Position numbers and translations under genes: made by a program. From the NCBI GenBank assembly GCA_016703155.1, contig JADJCP010000001.1, positions 186,001 through 250,000 of the forward strand: DNA of 64,000 bases, written 5' to 3'. Numbering within the stretch: position 1 is the stretch's first letter; every line of letters begins with the position of its first letter. Shown here in pieces: positions 27,436 to 36,507 of this stretch. Source of the DNA: Hydrogenophilales bacterium (GTDB lineage: Bacteria; Pseudomonadota; Gammaproteobacteria; Burkholderiales; Thiobacillaceae). The notes under the pieces were generated by a model. It did no database searches. It was given only the letters and a program-made list of their open reading frames with translations, and had not been told where the DNA came from.

Positions 27436-29344
27436 GAAGTGGCCTTGCGTAAGAGTGGGATGGCGCGCCGGCTGGCCGGCTGGAAGCGCAGCACGACCCG
27501 GCAGCCGCCCGGGTCATGGGGCAGGTAGCGAATTTCGCCGTTCAGGCTGCGCGCCCGTTCTTCCATGATAGTCATTCCATAGTGATGGACATCGGCGGAT
27601 TTGCCGATACCGATGCCGTCGTCCGTGACGCTGGCTTCGAGGATGCCGGCATCATCGCAGCTGACGCGCACCTCGGCGTGCCGCGCCTGGGCATGATTGA
27701 GCACGTTCGACAGGGCCTCGCGCAGGATGTGCAGGACGTGTATCTCTTCGTTGGGCGACAGCGGGCAGCGGCCCAGCTCGACATGCAGGGCGATGTCGAT
27801 GGCGCCACGCTCGGCGAATTCCTCGACGGTATCCGCCAGGGCGCCATGCAAATCCTCGCCTTCCATCTTCAGGCGGAAGGTCGAGAGCAGTTCGCGCAGT
27901 TGCCGGTAGGCACCCGACAGGCCCTCGCGCAGTTCCTGGAGCATGACGGTCATCGCGGTACCGGAATCGGGTTTGAGCATGGCCGCCTGCAGCCGGCTGA
28001 CCTGTATCTTCATGTAGGCCAGGGATTGCGCCAGGGAGTCGTGCAACTCGCGAGCGATCACGGCGCGTTCCTCCAGAAGGGCCAGCTTGCGGCTCTGTTC
28101 GATACGCCGCTCGGCGCCAATGGCGACGCCAATGTGCCGCGACAGGGCTTCAAGCAGTTGCACCTGCCAGGCCTCCGGATGGCAGCCCACGGGAATGTCG
28201 ATGATCAGCACGCCGTATTGCCGCTCGGCATCCGACAAAGGCAGGGTGAGCAATTGCCGGCCATCGTCCTTGATGCTCACCCGCGAGGTCTCGGTGCCAT
28301 GGCACCAGGCGCATTCAGCCTTGTCGCACGGGTTCGCGTCGCCGCCGCGCATAGTGGTGGCGATGGCCCGGCCGCTGTGCCCGCCCGGCTCGCCCAGGCA
28401 GACAATGCCATGGCCGACGCCCAGTACCGTCTCGATGTCGCGCAACACCGCCAGATAGGTATCCCGGCCCGGTGGCGAACCATGCAGCTTGGCAATGGAG
28501 TGATAGAGCAGTTCCAGAGACCGGTTGCTGCGTGTCAGCTCCGCCGTCTTCTGTTCGACGCGCGCCTCCAGGTTCTGATAGAGCTTGGCCAGCTCCCCGC
28601 CATCTGGTTGAACGAGTAGCCCAGGCGGCCCAGTTCGTCGTCGCCGGTATGCTCGGTGCGCACCGACAGATCGCCCTGGCCGGCCCTGGCGGTGACCGCG
28701 AGCAGGGCGTGCAGGGGTTTCACCAAGCCATTGTGGATCAGGTAGACGGTCAGCAGCACCACCAGCACGGTGACCACTAGGGCGATACCCAGCACGACCT
28801 GCATTACCAGGATCTTCGCCTCGGTCGCCTGTTCCATCTGCTTGACGAAGTGATTGATCTTGGCAACGAAGCCCGTCATATCGGCCAGGATGGCGTGGGT
28901 CTGACCCTGGCTGGTCATGGCGGCGTTGGTCTCGTAGGTAGCGCTGAGCAACTTCGGACGGATATCGCCGCGCCAGGCCTGGGCGATCACCGCGTAACTG
29001 GCGGCCAGATTGGTTTCACTGCTGCCCGGCAGCATGTCGGTGATGGGCCGCGCGATCAAGGTGTCATCGAAGGCATCGATGGCGGCGCGCAAATGTCGCC
29101 GGCTCGACCCGGCATCGCCCTCGCGCCCGGCCAGGAAAAAACTGGCCATCTGCCAGCTCTGCATGCGCAGGCTGCCGGCAAGATTGATCGCCTCGCCGCT
29201 GCCCTGCGTCGATAACGCCACCATCCCCGATACGGCCATGCCCAGCACCGCCATCAGGGCGATGGCGGCGATGGCCCCGCCCAGGCGGGCCACCATGGGG
29301 CTGTCGAAGACGATGTTGCGGGACTTTCCCCGTCTCATAACCAC
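27432..29344 (-). CDS. narX: Nitrate/nitrite sensor histidine kinase NarX (frameshift)
   Basis: About 637 aa when repaired. Membrane helix at ~18-43; periplasmic sensor with the P-box-like NLAGSLRMQSWQMASF; second helix at ~170-192; HAMP. A central GAF-like module has a Cys cluster (CDKAECAWCHG), known from NarX of beta/gammaproteobacteria. The HisKA_3 H-box is RELHDSLAQSLAYMKIQ and the ATPase domain has DDGIG. The frame from 29344 goes off at the C-run 28595-28598 (plus strand); adding one C rejoins QMAGELAKLYQ to the second part. It overlaps narL and is divergent from narK. Confidence 0.88.
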
Positions 29345-29640
29345 ACGGGGGTAGCGCGTACGCCAGAACTAAGCGCTTGAGGGGTGGCCGGGATATACCC
29401 ACCCATGCCGGGCACAAGGCTTTGTGGGCTTACCCATAAGATTCCAGGGGTCATGATCGGTTCGCTGCATGCATCGGGATGCCCATATATAACAACATGT
29501 TACGTGTGGGTAGCCATACCCATTCGAGGGTAATTCGCGGTTCATACGGCGTATTCCCCCCTCTGGCGGCGATTTTTTCACTCTCTACACTGGCCCCATG
29601 AATTCGACATTTCCGGGTTCATCGAGACGAGGGTGATGCC
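29345..29640. promoter_or_regulatory. narX-narK divergent regulatory region with NarL heptamers
   Basis: The 296-bp spacer has NarL-type heptamers: TACCCAC at 29396-29402, TACCCAT at 29431-29437, GTGGGTA at 29506-29512, TACCCAT at 29517-29523 and GAGGGTA at 29526-29532. The last two form an inverted pair with the 2-bp spacing of 7-2-7 NarL/NarP sites. No convincing FNR box is seen. The promoter itself is not obvious. Confidence 0.65.
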
Positions 29641-30900
29641 ATGACACCGCAACAGCAAAAACAGCTTTCCGTACTGGCGATGAGCACGCTGGCCTTCACG
29701 GTGTGTTTCGCCGTGTGGATGATGTTCGCCGTAATCGGCATTCCGATCAAGAAACAACTTGGGCTCAACGAGACCCAGTTCGGCATGCTGATCGCCACCC
29801 CCGTACTCACCGGCTCCCTGATCCGCCTGCCCCTGGGCATGTGGACCGACAAGTTCGGCGGCCGCATCGTCTTCTTCTTCCTGATGCTGTCCACCGTCGG
29901 GCCGATCTGGCTGATGGAATACGCCACGGAATTCTGGCACTTCCTGACCATCGGCCTGTTCGTCGGCCTGGCCGGCGGCTCCTTCTCGGTGGGCATCGCC
30001 TACTGCGCGCGCTGGTACGAGAAAGAACGCCAGGGCATGGCCATGGGCGTGTTCGGCGCCGGTAACTCGGGGGCGGCTTTGACCAAGCTGGTGGCGCCGA
30101 GCATCGTCATCGCCTACGGCTGGACCATGGTGCCGCAGGTCTACGCCGCCGCCATGCTGGTCACCGCCATCCTCTTCTGGTTCTTCACCTACGACGACCC
30201 GGAGCACAGGGTACCCGCCCACATCACCGTGCGCGAGCAGCTCAAGGCGCTGAAAGACCCGGTGGTGTGGAAGTACTGCCAGTACTACTCCATCGTCTTC
30301 GGCGGCTACGTCGGTCTGGCGTTGTGGATGACCAAATACTACGTCACCGAATACGGCTTCGACCTGAAAACGGCGGCGCTGCTGGCGGCGGCCTTCTCCC
30401 TGCCGGGCGGCGTGCTGCGCGCGGTGGGCGGCTGGATGTCGGACAAGTGGGGCGCGCACCGGGTGACCTGGTGGGTGCTGTGGGTGTCCTGGATCTGTTT
30501 GTTCATCATGTCCTATCCGGATTCCGAATTCACCGTGAAGACCGTGACCGGCCCGCAGACCTACCACCTCTATCTCGGCCCGGAAATCTTCACCGCCCTG
30601 CTGTTCACGGTCGGCGTCGCCTTCGCCTTCGGCAAGGCCAGCGTGTTCAAGTACATCTCCGACGAGTACCCGCACAACATCGGCGTCATCTCCGGCATCG
30701 TCGGCCTGGTCGGCGGCCTCGGCGGCTTCCTGCTGCCGATCATGTTCGGCGCGCTGGTCGACCTCACCGGCATCCGTTCCTCGGCTTTCATGCTGATGTA
30801 CGGCGTGGTCTGGGTATCGCTGATCTGGATGTACACCACCGAGGTCCGCAAGCTCGACCTGATCAAGAAACCCGCCATCGCCGCGGACACCCTCGAATGA
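29641..30900 (+). CDS. narK: Nitrate/nitrite MFS transporter NarK (first copy, NarK1-like)
   Basis: 419 aa, 12 predicted helices. The inter-helix 2-3 motif GMWTDKFGGR and NAGNSGAA/GNSG-type nitrate signatures (GVFGAGNSGAALTKL) mark the nitrate/nitrite porter family. NarK1-type proteins typically act as proton/nitrate symporters that start nitrate uptake, and the second type exchanges nitrate for nitrite; which is which here is inferred from size. It is the first gene of narK-narK-narGHJI, downstream of the NarL sites. Confidence 0.88.
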   Translation: MTPQQQKQLSVLAMSTLAFTVCFAVWMMFAVIGIPIKKQLGLNETQFGMLIATPVLTGSLIRLPLGMWTDKFGGRIVFFFLMLSTVGPIWLMEYATEFWHFLTIGLFVGLAGGSFSVGIAYCARWYEKERQGMAMGVFGAGNSGAALTKLVAPSIVIAYGWTMVPQVYAAAMLVTAILFWFFTYDDPEHRVPAHITVREQLKALKDPVVWKYCQYYSIVFGGYVGLALWMTKYYVTEYGFDLKTAALLAAAFSLPGGVLRAVGGWMSDKWGAHRVTWWVLWVSWICLFIMSYPDSEFTVKTVTGPQTYHLYLGPEIFTALLFTVGVAFAFGKASVFKYISDEYPHNIGVISGIVGLVGGLGGFLLPIMFGALVDLTGIRSSAFMLMYGVVWVSLIWMYTTEVRKLDLIKKPAIAADTLE

Positions 30901-30931
30901 CCCCTCACCAAACCCACCCACGGAGCCAAGC

Positions 30932-32542
30932 ATGAGCACCAACATCAAGGACTGGGATGTCGAAGACCCGAAGTTCTGGGAATCCACCGGCAAGTCCATC
31001 GCCTACCGCAATTTGTGGATATCCATCCCGAGCCTGCTGCTGGGCTTCGCCGTCTGGCTGATGTGGGGCATCATCACCGTGCAGATGTCCAACCTGGGCT
31101 TCCCGTTCAGCAAGGATGAACTGTTCACCCTGACCGCGATTGCCGGCCTTGCCGGCGCCACGCTGCGCATTCCGTCGTCGTTCTTCATCCGCATCGCCGG
31201 CGGCCGCAACACCATCTTTCTGACCACGGCGCTGCTGATGATTCCCGCCATCGGCACCGGTATCGCCCTGCAAAGCAAGGAAACGCCGCTGATCGTCTTC
31301 CAGCTCATGGCCTTGCTGTCCGGTATCGGCGGCGGCAACTTCGCCTGCTCCATGTCCAACATCAGCACCTTTTTCCCGAAGCGCCTGCAGGGCACGGCGC
31401 TGGGTCTGAACGCCGGCCTGGGCAACTTCGGCGTCACCACCATGCAGATCCTGATCCCGCTGGTGATGACCGCCGGCATTTTCGGCGCGCTGGCGGGTGG
31501 TTCGATGGAACTGGTCAAGACCAGCGGCTGGATTCTCGGCAAGATTCCCGCCGGCACCCAGACTTTCGTGCAGAACGCCGGCTTCGTCTGGTTGCTGGCG
31601 CTCATCCCGCTGGCGGTCCTGGGCTGGTTCGGCATGAACAACCTGCTCCCCATCACGCCCGGCCTGGGCAGCTCCATCAGCGCCATGATCAAGGTGCTGT
31701 GGCTCTATGGTCTGGCCTTCGTCACCGCCGCTGTCGGCCTGTATCTCTATCTGCCGGCGCCCACCGGTCTCGGCCTGCTCAACATGTGGGTGGCCCTGCC
31801 GCTGATCATGGTCGGCACGCTGTTCGTGATGAAGCTGGCCGCCTTCGGCGAAATGAAGGGCAACATCGCCAAACAATTCGCCATCTTCAGCAACAAGCAC
31901 ACCTGGTCGATGACCGTGCTCTACCTGCTGACTTTCGGCTCCTTCATCGGCTTCTCGATGGCCCTGCCCTTGTCCATCACGGTGATCTTCGGCGATAGCC
32001 ATGTGCTCGATGCGGCCACCAACACCTGGACTCACGTCAAGAACCCGAATGGCCCCTCGGCGCTGCAATACGCCTGGATCGGCCCCTTCGTCGGCGCGCT
32101 GATCCGCCCGGTCGGCGGCTGGATCTCCGACAAGGTCGGCGGTTCCATCGTCACCCAGATCATCTCGGTCATCATGGTCGCGGCCTCCGCCTACGCCGGT
32201 TATCTGATGATGCAGGCCTACCACTCGGCCACGCCGGAAATCTACTTCAACGAATTCCTCTGGACCTTCGTCGCGCTGTTCGCCGCCACCGGCATCGGCA
32301 ACGGCTCCACCTTCCGTACCGTCGGCGTCATCTTCGACCGCGTCCAGGCTGGCCCGGTGCTGGGCTGGACCTCGGCGGTGGCCGCCTACGGCTCGTTCAT
32401 CGCCCCGGTGGTGATCGGTGGCCAGATCAAGGCTGGCTCTCCGGAAAACGCCATGTACGGCTTCGCCATCTTCTACGCCCTATGCCTGGTACTGAACTGG
32501 TGGTTCTACCTGCGCAAGGGCAGCGAGATCAAAAACCCATGA
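30932..32542 (+). CDS. narK: Nitrate/nitrite MFS transporter NarK (second copy, NarK2-like)
   Basis: 536 aa, longer than the first copy, with an extended loop in the second half. Signature segments are GLNAGLGNFGVTTMQ and GNGSTFRTVGVIF, the two nitrate-signature regions, and RPVGGWISDKVGG between helices. A ribosome site CGGAG precedes the ATG, 31 bp after the first narK stop. It probably imports nitrate and exports the nitrite made by NarG. A palindromic repeat separates it from narG. Confidence 0.88.
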   Translation: MSTNIKDWDVEDPKFWESTGKSIAYRNLWISIPSLLLGFAVWLMWGIITVQMSNLGFPFSKDELFTLTAIAGLAGATLRIPSSFFIRIAGGRNTIFLTTALLMIPAIGTGIALQSKETPLIVFQLMALLSGIGGGNFACSMSNISTFFPKRLQGTALGLNAGLGNFGVTTMQILIPLVMTAGIFGALAGGSMELVKTSGWILGKIPAGTQTFVQNAGFVWLLALIPLAVLGWFGMNNLLPITPGLGSSISAMIKVLWLYGLAFVTAAVGLYLYLPAPTGLGLLNMWVALPLIMVGTLFVMKLAAFGEMKGNIAKQFAIFSNKHTWSMTVLYLLTFGSFIGFSMALPLSITVIFGDSHVLDAATNTWTHVKNPNGPSALQYAWIGPFVGALIRPVGGWISDKVGGSIVTQIISVIMVAASAYAGYLMMQAYHSATPEIYFNEFLWTFVALFAATGIGNGSTFRTVGVIFDRVQAGPVLGWTSAVAAYGSFIAPVVIGGQIKAGSPENAMYGFAIFYALCLVLNWWFYLRKGSEIKNP

Positions 32543-32548
32543 TGAATC

Positions 32549-32634
32549 CGTAGGGTGGGTTAGCCGCTTGCGGCGTAACCCACCGAACCCCTGGCGGGTT
32601 ACGGCCTCCGGCCTAGTGGGTAACCCACCCTACG
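32549..32634. repeat. 86-bp palindromic repeat between narK and narG
   Basis: It is bounded by the perfect 14-bp inverted ends CGTAGGGTGGGTTA (32549-32562) and TAACCCACCCTACG (32621-32634), with further CACC/GGTT half-repeats inside. It is of the same type as the element at 36417. It resembles short dispersed REP-like palindromes of proteobacterial intergenic regions. It leaves the narG ribosome site GCAAGGAG intact just downstream. Confidence 0.75.
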
Positions 32635-32653
32635 AAACCGCAAGGAGCACGCA

Positions 32654-35600
32654 ATGAGTCACTTTCTCGACCGACTGACCTACTTCACCCACCCGCGCGA
32701 GGCCTTCTCCGGCGGCCACGGTATCAAGACCATTGAGGACCGCAAATGGGAAGACGCCTACCGGAACCGGTGGCGTCATGACAAGATCGTGCGTTCGACA
32801 CACGGAGTGAACTGCACCGGCGGGTGCTCCTGGAAGATCTTCGTCAAGAACGGCCTGGTGGCCTTCGAGATGCAGCAGACCGATTATCCGCGCACGCGCG
32901 ACGACATGCCCAACCACGAGCCGCGCGGTTGCCAGCGTGGCGCGTCGTTCTCCTGGTATCTCTACTCGCCGCACCGCATCAAGTACCCGATGATCCGCGG
33001 CCGCCTGCTCGACCTGTACCGCGCCGAGAAGAGGTCCGGCAAGGATCCGGTCGAGGCCTGGGCCGCCATCCAGGCCGACAGCGCCAAGCGCGACAAGTAC
33101 GTCAAGGTGCGCGGCCTCGGCGGCTTCGTGCGCACGACCTGGGACGAGGTGCTGGAAATCACCGCCGCCGCCAACGTGCATACCATCGACAAATGGGGCC
33201 CGGACCGCATCTACGGTTTCTCGCCGATCCCGGCCATGTCGATGATCTCCTACGCCGCCGGCTCGCGTTACCTGTCGCTGATCGGCGCCGCATGCGGCTC
33301 CTTCTACGACTGGTATTGCGACCTGCCCATCGCCAGCCCGCAGACCTGGGGCGAACAGACCGACGTGCCCGAGGCCGCCGACTGGTACAACTCGACCTAC
33401 CTGATCATCACCGGCGCCAACCTGCCGATGACCCGGACGCCGGACGCCCACTTCGCCATTGAGACCCGCTACAAGGGCACCAAGATCGTCTCCATGGCGC
33501 CGGACTACGCCGAGTACGTCAAGTTCGCCGACCTGTGGATGCCGATCCGGCAGGGCACCGACTCCGCCGCCTTCATGGCCATGGGCCACGTGGCGCTGAA
33601 GGAGTTCTACGTCGACCGGCAGGTGCCCTACTTCCAGGAATACGCGCGCAAGTACACCGACCTGCCGATGCAGGTGATCCTGCGCACACACGCTGACGGC
33701 TATGTCAGCGACCGCAACCTGCGCGCCTCGGACTTCGCCGGCAACCTGGGCGAGAGCAACAACCCCGAATGGAAAACCATTGTCTTCGACGAACAGTCGG
33801 GCAGCTTCGTCGTGCCCAACGGCTCGATCGGCTTCCGCTGGGGCGAGGAAGGCAAGTGGAACCTGCTGGAGAAACAATCCGACCAGTCGGCCATGACCGC
33901 CGAGCTGACCTGCCAGGGCAAGGCCGGGGTCGAGACCGTGGTGGTCGGTTTCCCGCACTTCACCGCGGGTGAACCCGATCTTCTGCATCGCAACGTGCCG
34001 GCGCGCAAGCTGACCCTGGCCGACGGTTCCGAGGCCTACGTCGCCTCGGTATTCGACCTCCTGCTCGCCCAGTACGGCATCGACCGCGGCCTGGGCGGCG
34101 GCAACGTCGCCAAGTCCTACGCCGACGCCAATGTCGCCTACACCCCCGCCTGGGCCGCCAAGGTCACCGGCGTCAAGGCCGCCGACATCGAGCGTACCGG
34201 CCGCGAGTTCGCCGACAACGCCGCCAAGACGAAAGGCAAGTCCATGGTCATCATGGGCGCGGCGATCAACCACTGGTATCACAACGACCTGTCCTACCGG
34301 TCGATCATGAACCTGCTGCACATGTGCGGCTGCGTCGGCCAGACCGGCGGCGGCTGGGCGCACTACGTCGGCCAGGAAAAGCTGCGTCCGCAGGCCGGCT
34401 GGGCGCCGATCGCCTTCGCCACCGACTGGCATCGTCCGCCGCGCCACATGAACTCGACGACCTTCTGGTACTTCCACACCGACCAGTGGCGTTACGAAAC
34501 GCTGAAGCCGGATGACATGCTCTCCCCGGCCGGCAAAAACCGCAACAAGGGCTACAGCCTGGCCGACTACAACGTGGTCTCCACCCGCCTCGGCTGGCTG
34601 CCGTCGGCGCCGCACTTCAACCGCAACCCCATCGAACTGGCCAACGAGGCCGCCAAGGCGGGCGCCACCGACGAGGCCGGCGCCGCGAAATACGTGGCCG
34701 AGCAGTTGAAGTCCGGCGCGCTGGACGTGGCCTTCGCCGACCCGGACAACCCGGTCAACTGGCCGCGTAATCTGATCGTCTGGCGCGGCAACCTGATCGG
34801 CACCTCCGCCAAGGGTCACGAGTACTTCCTCAAGCACCTGATCGGCGCGCAGAACGGCGTCTTGCAGGAAGGCGGCGTCGGCAACGACTGCAAGGAGGTC
34901 AAGTGGCATGAGAACGCCCCGACCGGCAAGCTGGACCTGATGGTGGACATCAATTTCCGCCTCAATTCCACCGGCGCCTATTCGGACATCATCCTGCCCA
35001 CCGCGACCTGGTACGAGAAGCACGACCTCAACACCACCGACATGCACCCGTTCATCCACCCGCTGAGCGAGGCGGTGAGCCCGGGCTGGGACTCCAAGTC
35101 CGACTGGCAGATCTTCAAGGCCCTGGCCAAGAAATTCTCCAGCCTGGCCGGCAAGCACCTGGGGGTACGCAAGGACCTGGTGGCCCTGCCGATGCAGCAC
35201 GACTCCGCCTTCGAGCTGGCCCAGCCGCTGGGCCAGGTGAAGGACTGGAAGAAAGGCGAATGCGATCCAATCCCCGGCAAGACCATGCCGCTGATCAAGC
35301 TGGTCGAGCGCGATTACGCCAGCACCTACAACAAGTTCATCGCCCTTGGGCCGTTGATGACCAAGCTCGGCAACAACATCAAGGGCATCGACTGGAACAC
35401 GGACCAGGAGTACGAGGAACTCAAGAAGTGCAACTACACGGTGAAGGAGCCGGGCGTGTCCTTCGGCATGCCGTCGCTGGAAGAGGACATCGCGGTGTGC
35501 GATTCGGTGATGCGCATGGCGCCGGAAACCAACGGCGAAGTGGCCCACAAGTCCTGGAGCGCCCTGTCGAAGAAGACCGGCATCGACCATCACCATCTGT

Positions 35601-36409
35601 ATGCCGGGCGTCATGAGGACAAGATCACCTTCCGCGACATCCAGGCCCAGCCGCGCAAGATCATCACCGCGCCCACTTGGTCGGGCATCGAGTCGGAGAC
35701 CGTGTCCTACACCGCCGGCTACACCAACATCCACGAGCACATCCCGTTCCGCACGCTGACCGGCCGCGCCCACTTCTATCAGGACCACGAGTGGATGCTG
35801 GACTTCGGCGAGGGCTTCTGCTGCTTCAAGCCGCCGGTCGACATGCAGGAGCACAAGAAGGTGCCGGCCCATGTCACCAAGGGACCGCACCTGACGCTGT
35901 CCTGGATCACGCCGCACTCCAAGTGGGGCATCCACTCCACCTACCAGGACAACCTGCGCATGCTCAACCTGTTCCGCGGCGGCCCCTACTTCTGGATCGC
36001 CGAGGACGACGCCAAATCCGTGGGCATCCAGGACAACGACTGGGTCGAGGCGGTCAACGCCAACGGCGCCACGGTGGCCCGGGCGGTGGTCTCGCAGCGG
36101 GTGCCGCGCGGCATGGCGATGATGTACCACGCCCAGGAGAAGAATGTGAACGTGCCTGGCTCGCCGACCACCGGCAAGCGTGGCGGCATCCTCAACTCGG
36201 TCACCCGCGTCATGGTCAAGCCCACCCACATGATCGGCGGCTACGTCCAGCTGGCCTACAGCTTCAACTACTACGGCCCGGTCGGCAGCAACCGCGACGA
36301 GATGGTGGTGGTGCGCAAGCTAGAGGACCAGAGCATCGATTGGCTGGAACGTCCGCTCACCGCCGAGCGCGAGCAGCAACGCAACCCGGTGGGCATCGGC
36401 CCGAAATGA
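32654..36409 (+). CDS. narG: Respiratory nitrate reductase alpha subunit NarG
   Basis: 1251 aa, full length. Reduces nitrate to nitrite at a Mo-bisMGD site on the cytoplasmic face of the membrane. His50, Cys54, Cys58 and Cys93 (HGVNCTGGC...RGCQRG) are the FeS0 ligands; TWGEQTDVPEAADWYN contains the Asp that binds Mo. There is no Tat signal, as expected for cytoplasm-facing NarG. A GCAAGGAG ribosome site precedes the ATG. First structural gene of narGHJI. Confidence 0.97.
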   Translation: MSHFLDRLTYFTHPREAFSGGHGIKTIEDRKWEDAYRNRWRHDKIVRSTHGVNCTGGCSWKIFVKNGLVAFEMQQTDYPRTRDDMPNHEPRGCQRGASFSWYLYSPHRIKYPMIRGRLLDLYRAEKRSGKDPVEAWAAIQADSAKRDKYVKVRGLGGFVRTTWDEVLEITAAANVHTIDKWGPDRIYGFSPIPAMSMISYAAGSRYLSLIGAACGSFYDWYCDLPIASPQTWGEQTDVPEAADWYNSTYLIITGANLPMTRTPDAHFAIETRYKGTKIVSMAPDYAEYVKFADLWMPIRQGTDSAAFMAMGHVALKEFYVDRQVPYFQEYARKYTDLPMQVILRTHADGYVSDRNLRASDFAGNLGESNNPEWKTIVFDEQSGSFVVPNGSIGFRWGEEGKWNLLEKQSDQSAMTAELTCQGKAGVETVVVGFPHFTAGEPDLLHRNVPARKLTLADGSEAYVASVFDLLLAQYGIDRGLGGGNVAKSYADANVAYTPAWAAKVTGVKAADIERTGREFADNAAKTKGKSMVIMGAAINHWYHNDLSYRSIMNLLHMCGCVGQTGGGWAHYVGQEKLRPQAGWAPIAFATDWHRPPRHMNSTTFWYFHTDQWRYETLKPDDMLSPAGKNRNKGYSLADYNVVSTRLGWLPSAPHFNRNPIELANEAAKAGATDEAGAAKYVAEQLKSGALDVAFADPDNPVNWPRNLIVWRGNLIGTSAKGHEYFLKHLIGAQNGVLQEGGVGNDCKEVKWHENAPTGKLDLMVDINFRLNSTGAYSDIILPTATWYEKHDLNTTDMHPFIHPLSEAVSPGWDSKSDWQIFKALAKKFSSLAGKHLGVRKDLVALPMQHDSAFELAQPLGQVKDWKKGECDPIPGKTMPLIKLVERDYASTYNKFIALGPLMTKLGNNIKGIDWNTDQEYEELKKCNYTVKEPGVSFGMPSLEEDIAVCDSVMRMAPETNGEVAHKSWSALSKKTGIDHHHLYAGRHEDKITFRDIQAQPRKIITAPTWSGIESETVSYTAGYTNIHEHIPFRTLTGRAHFYQDHEWMLDFGEGFCCFKPPVDMQEHKKVPAHVTKGPHLTLSWITPHSKWGIHSTYQDNLRMLNLFRGGPYFWIAEDDAKSVGIQDNDWVEAVNANGATVARAVVSQRVPRGMAMMYHAQEKNVNVPGSPTTGKRGGILNSVTRVMVKPTHMIGGYVQLAYSFNYYGPVGSNRDEMVVVRKLEDQSIDWLERPLTAEREQQRNPVGIGPK

Positions 36410-36416
36410 GGAAACG

Positions 36417-36492
36417 CGTAGGGCGGGTTAGCGAAGCGCAACCCGCCGCCATGCCTACGGCGGATTACGGCTCACGCCCAATCCGCCCTACG
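36417..36492. repeat. 76-bp palindromic repeat between narG and narH
   Basis: It is bounded by CGTAGGGCGGGTT (36417-36429) and AATCCGCCCTACG (36480-36492), inverted with one mismatch, with an internal CGGGTTAGC...CAACCCG stem. Same family as the repeat at 32549. It begins 8 bp after the narG stop and ends 15 bp before the narH ATG, so transcript structure could affect narG/narH balance. Confidence 0.75.
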
Positions 36493-36507
36493 AGATAGGA
36501 GAAACAA

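Noticed and set aside
29578..32224. Long minus-strand frames opposite both narK genes
   Set aside because: Both NarK proteins are complete on the plus strand and the antisense products are low-complexity.
32549..32634. Palindromic repeat as the narG promoter or terminator
   Set aside because: It recurs between narG and narH, has no T-run, and looks like a dispersed repeat.
32630..36229. 1199-codon open frame antisense to narG
   Set aside because: It mirrors high-GC narG codons, has a low-complexity Gly/Val/Arg/His composition, and narG on the other strand is full length with all ligands.
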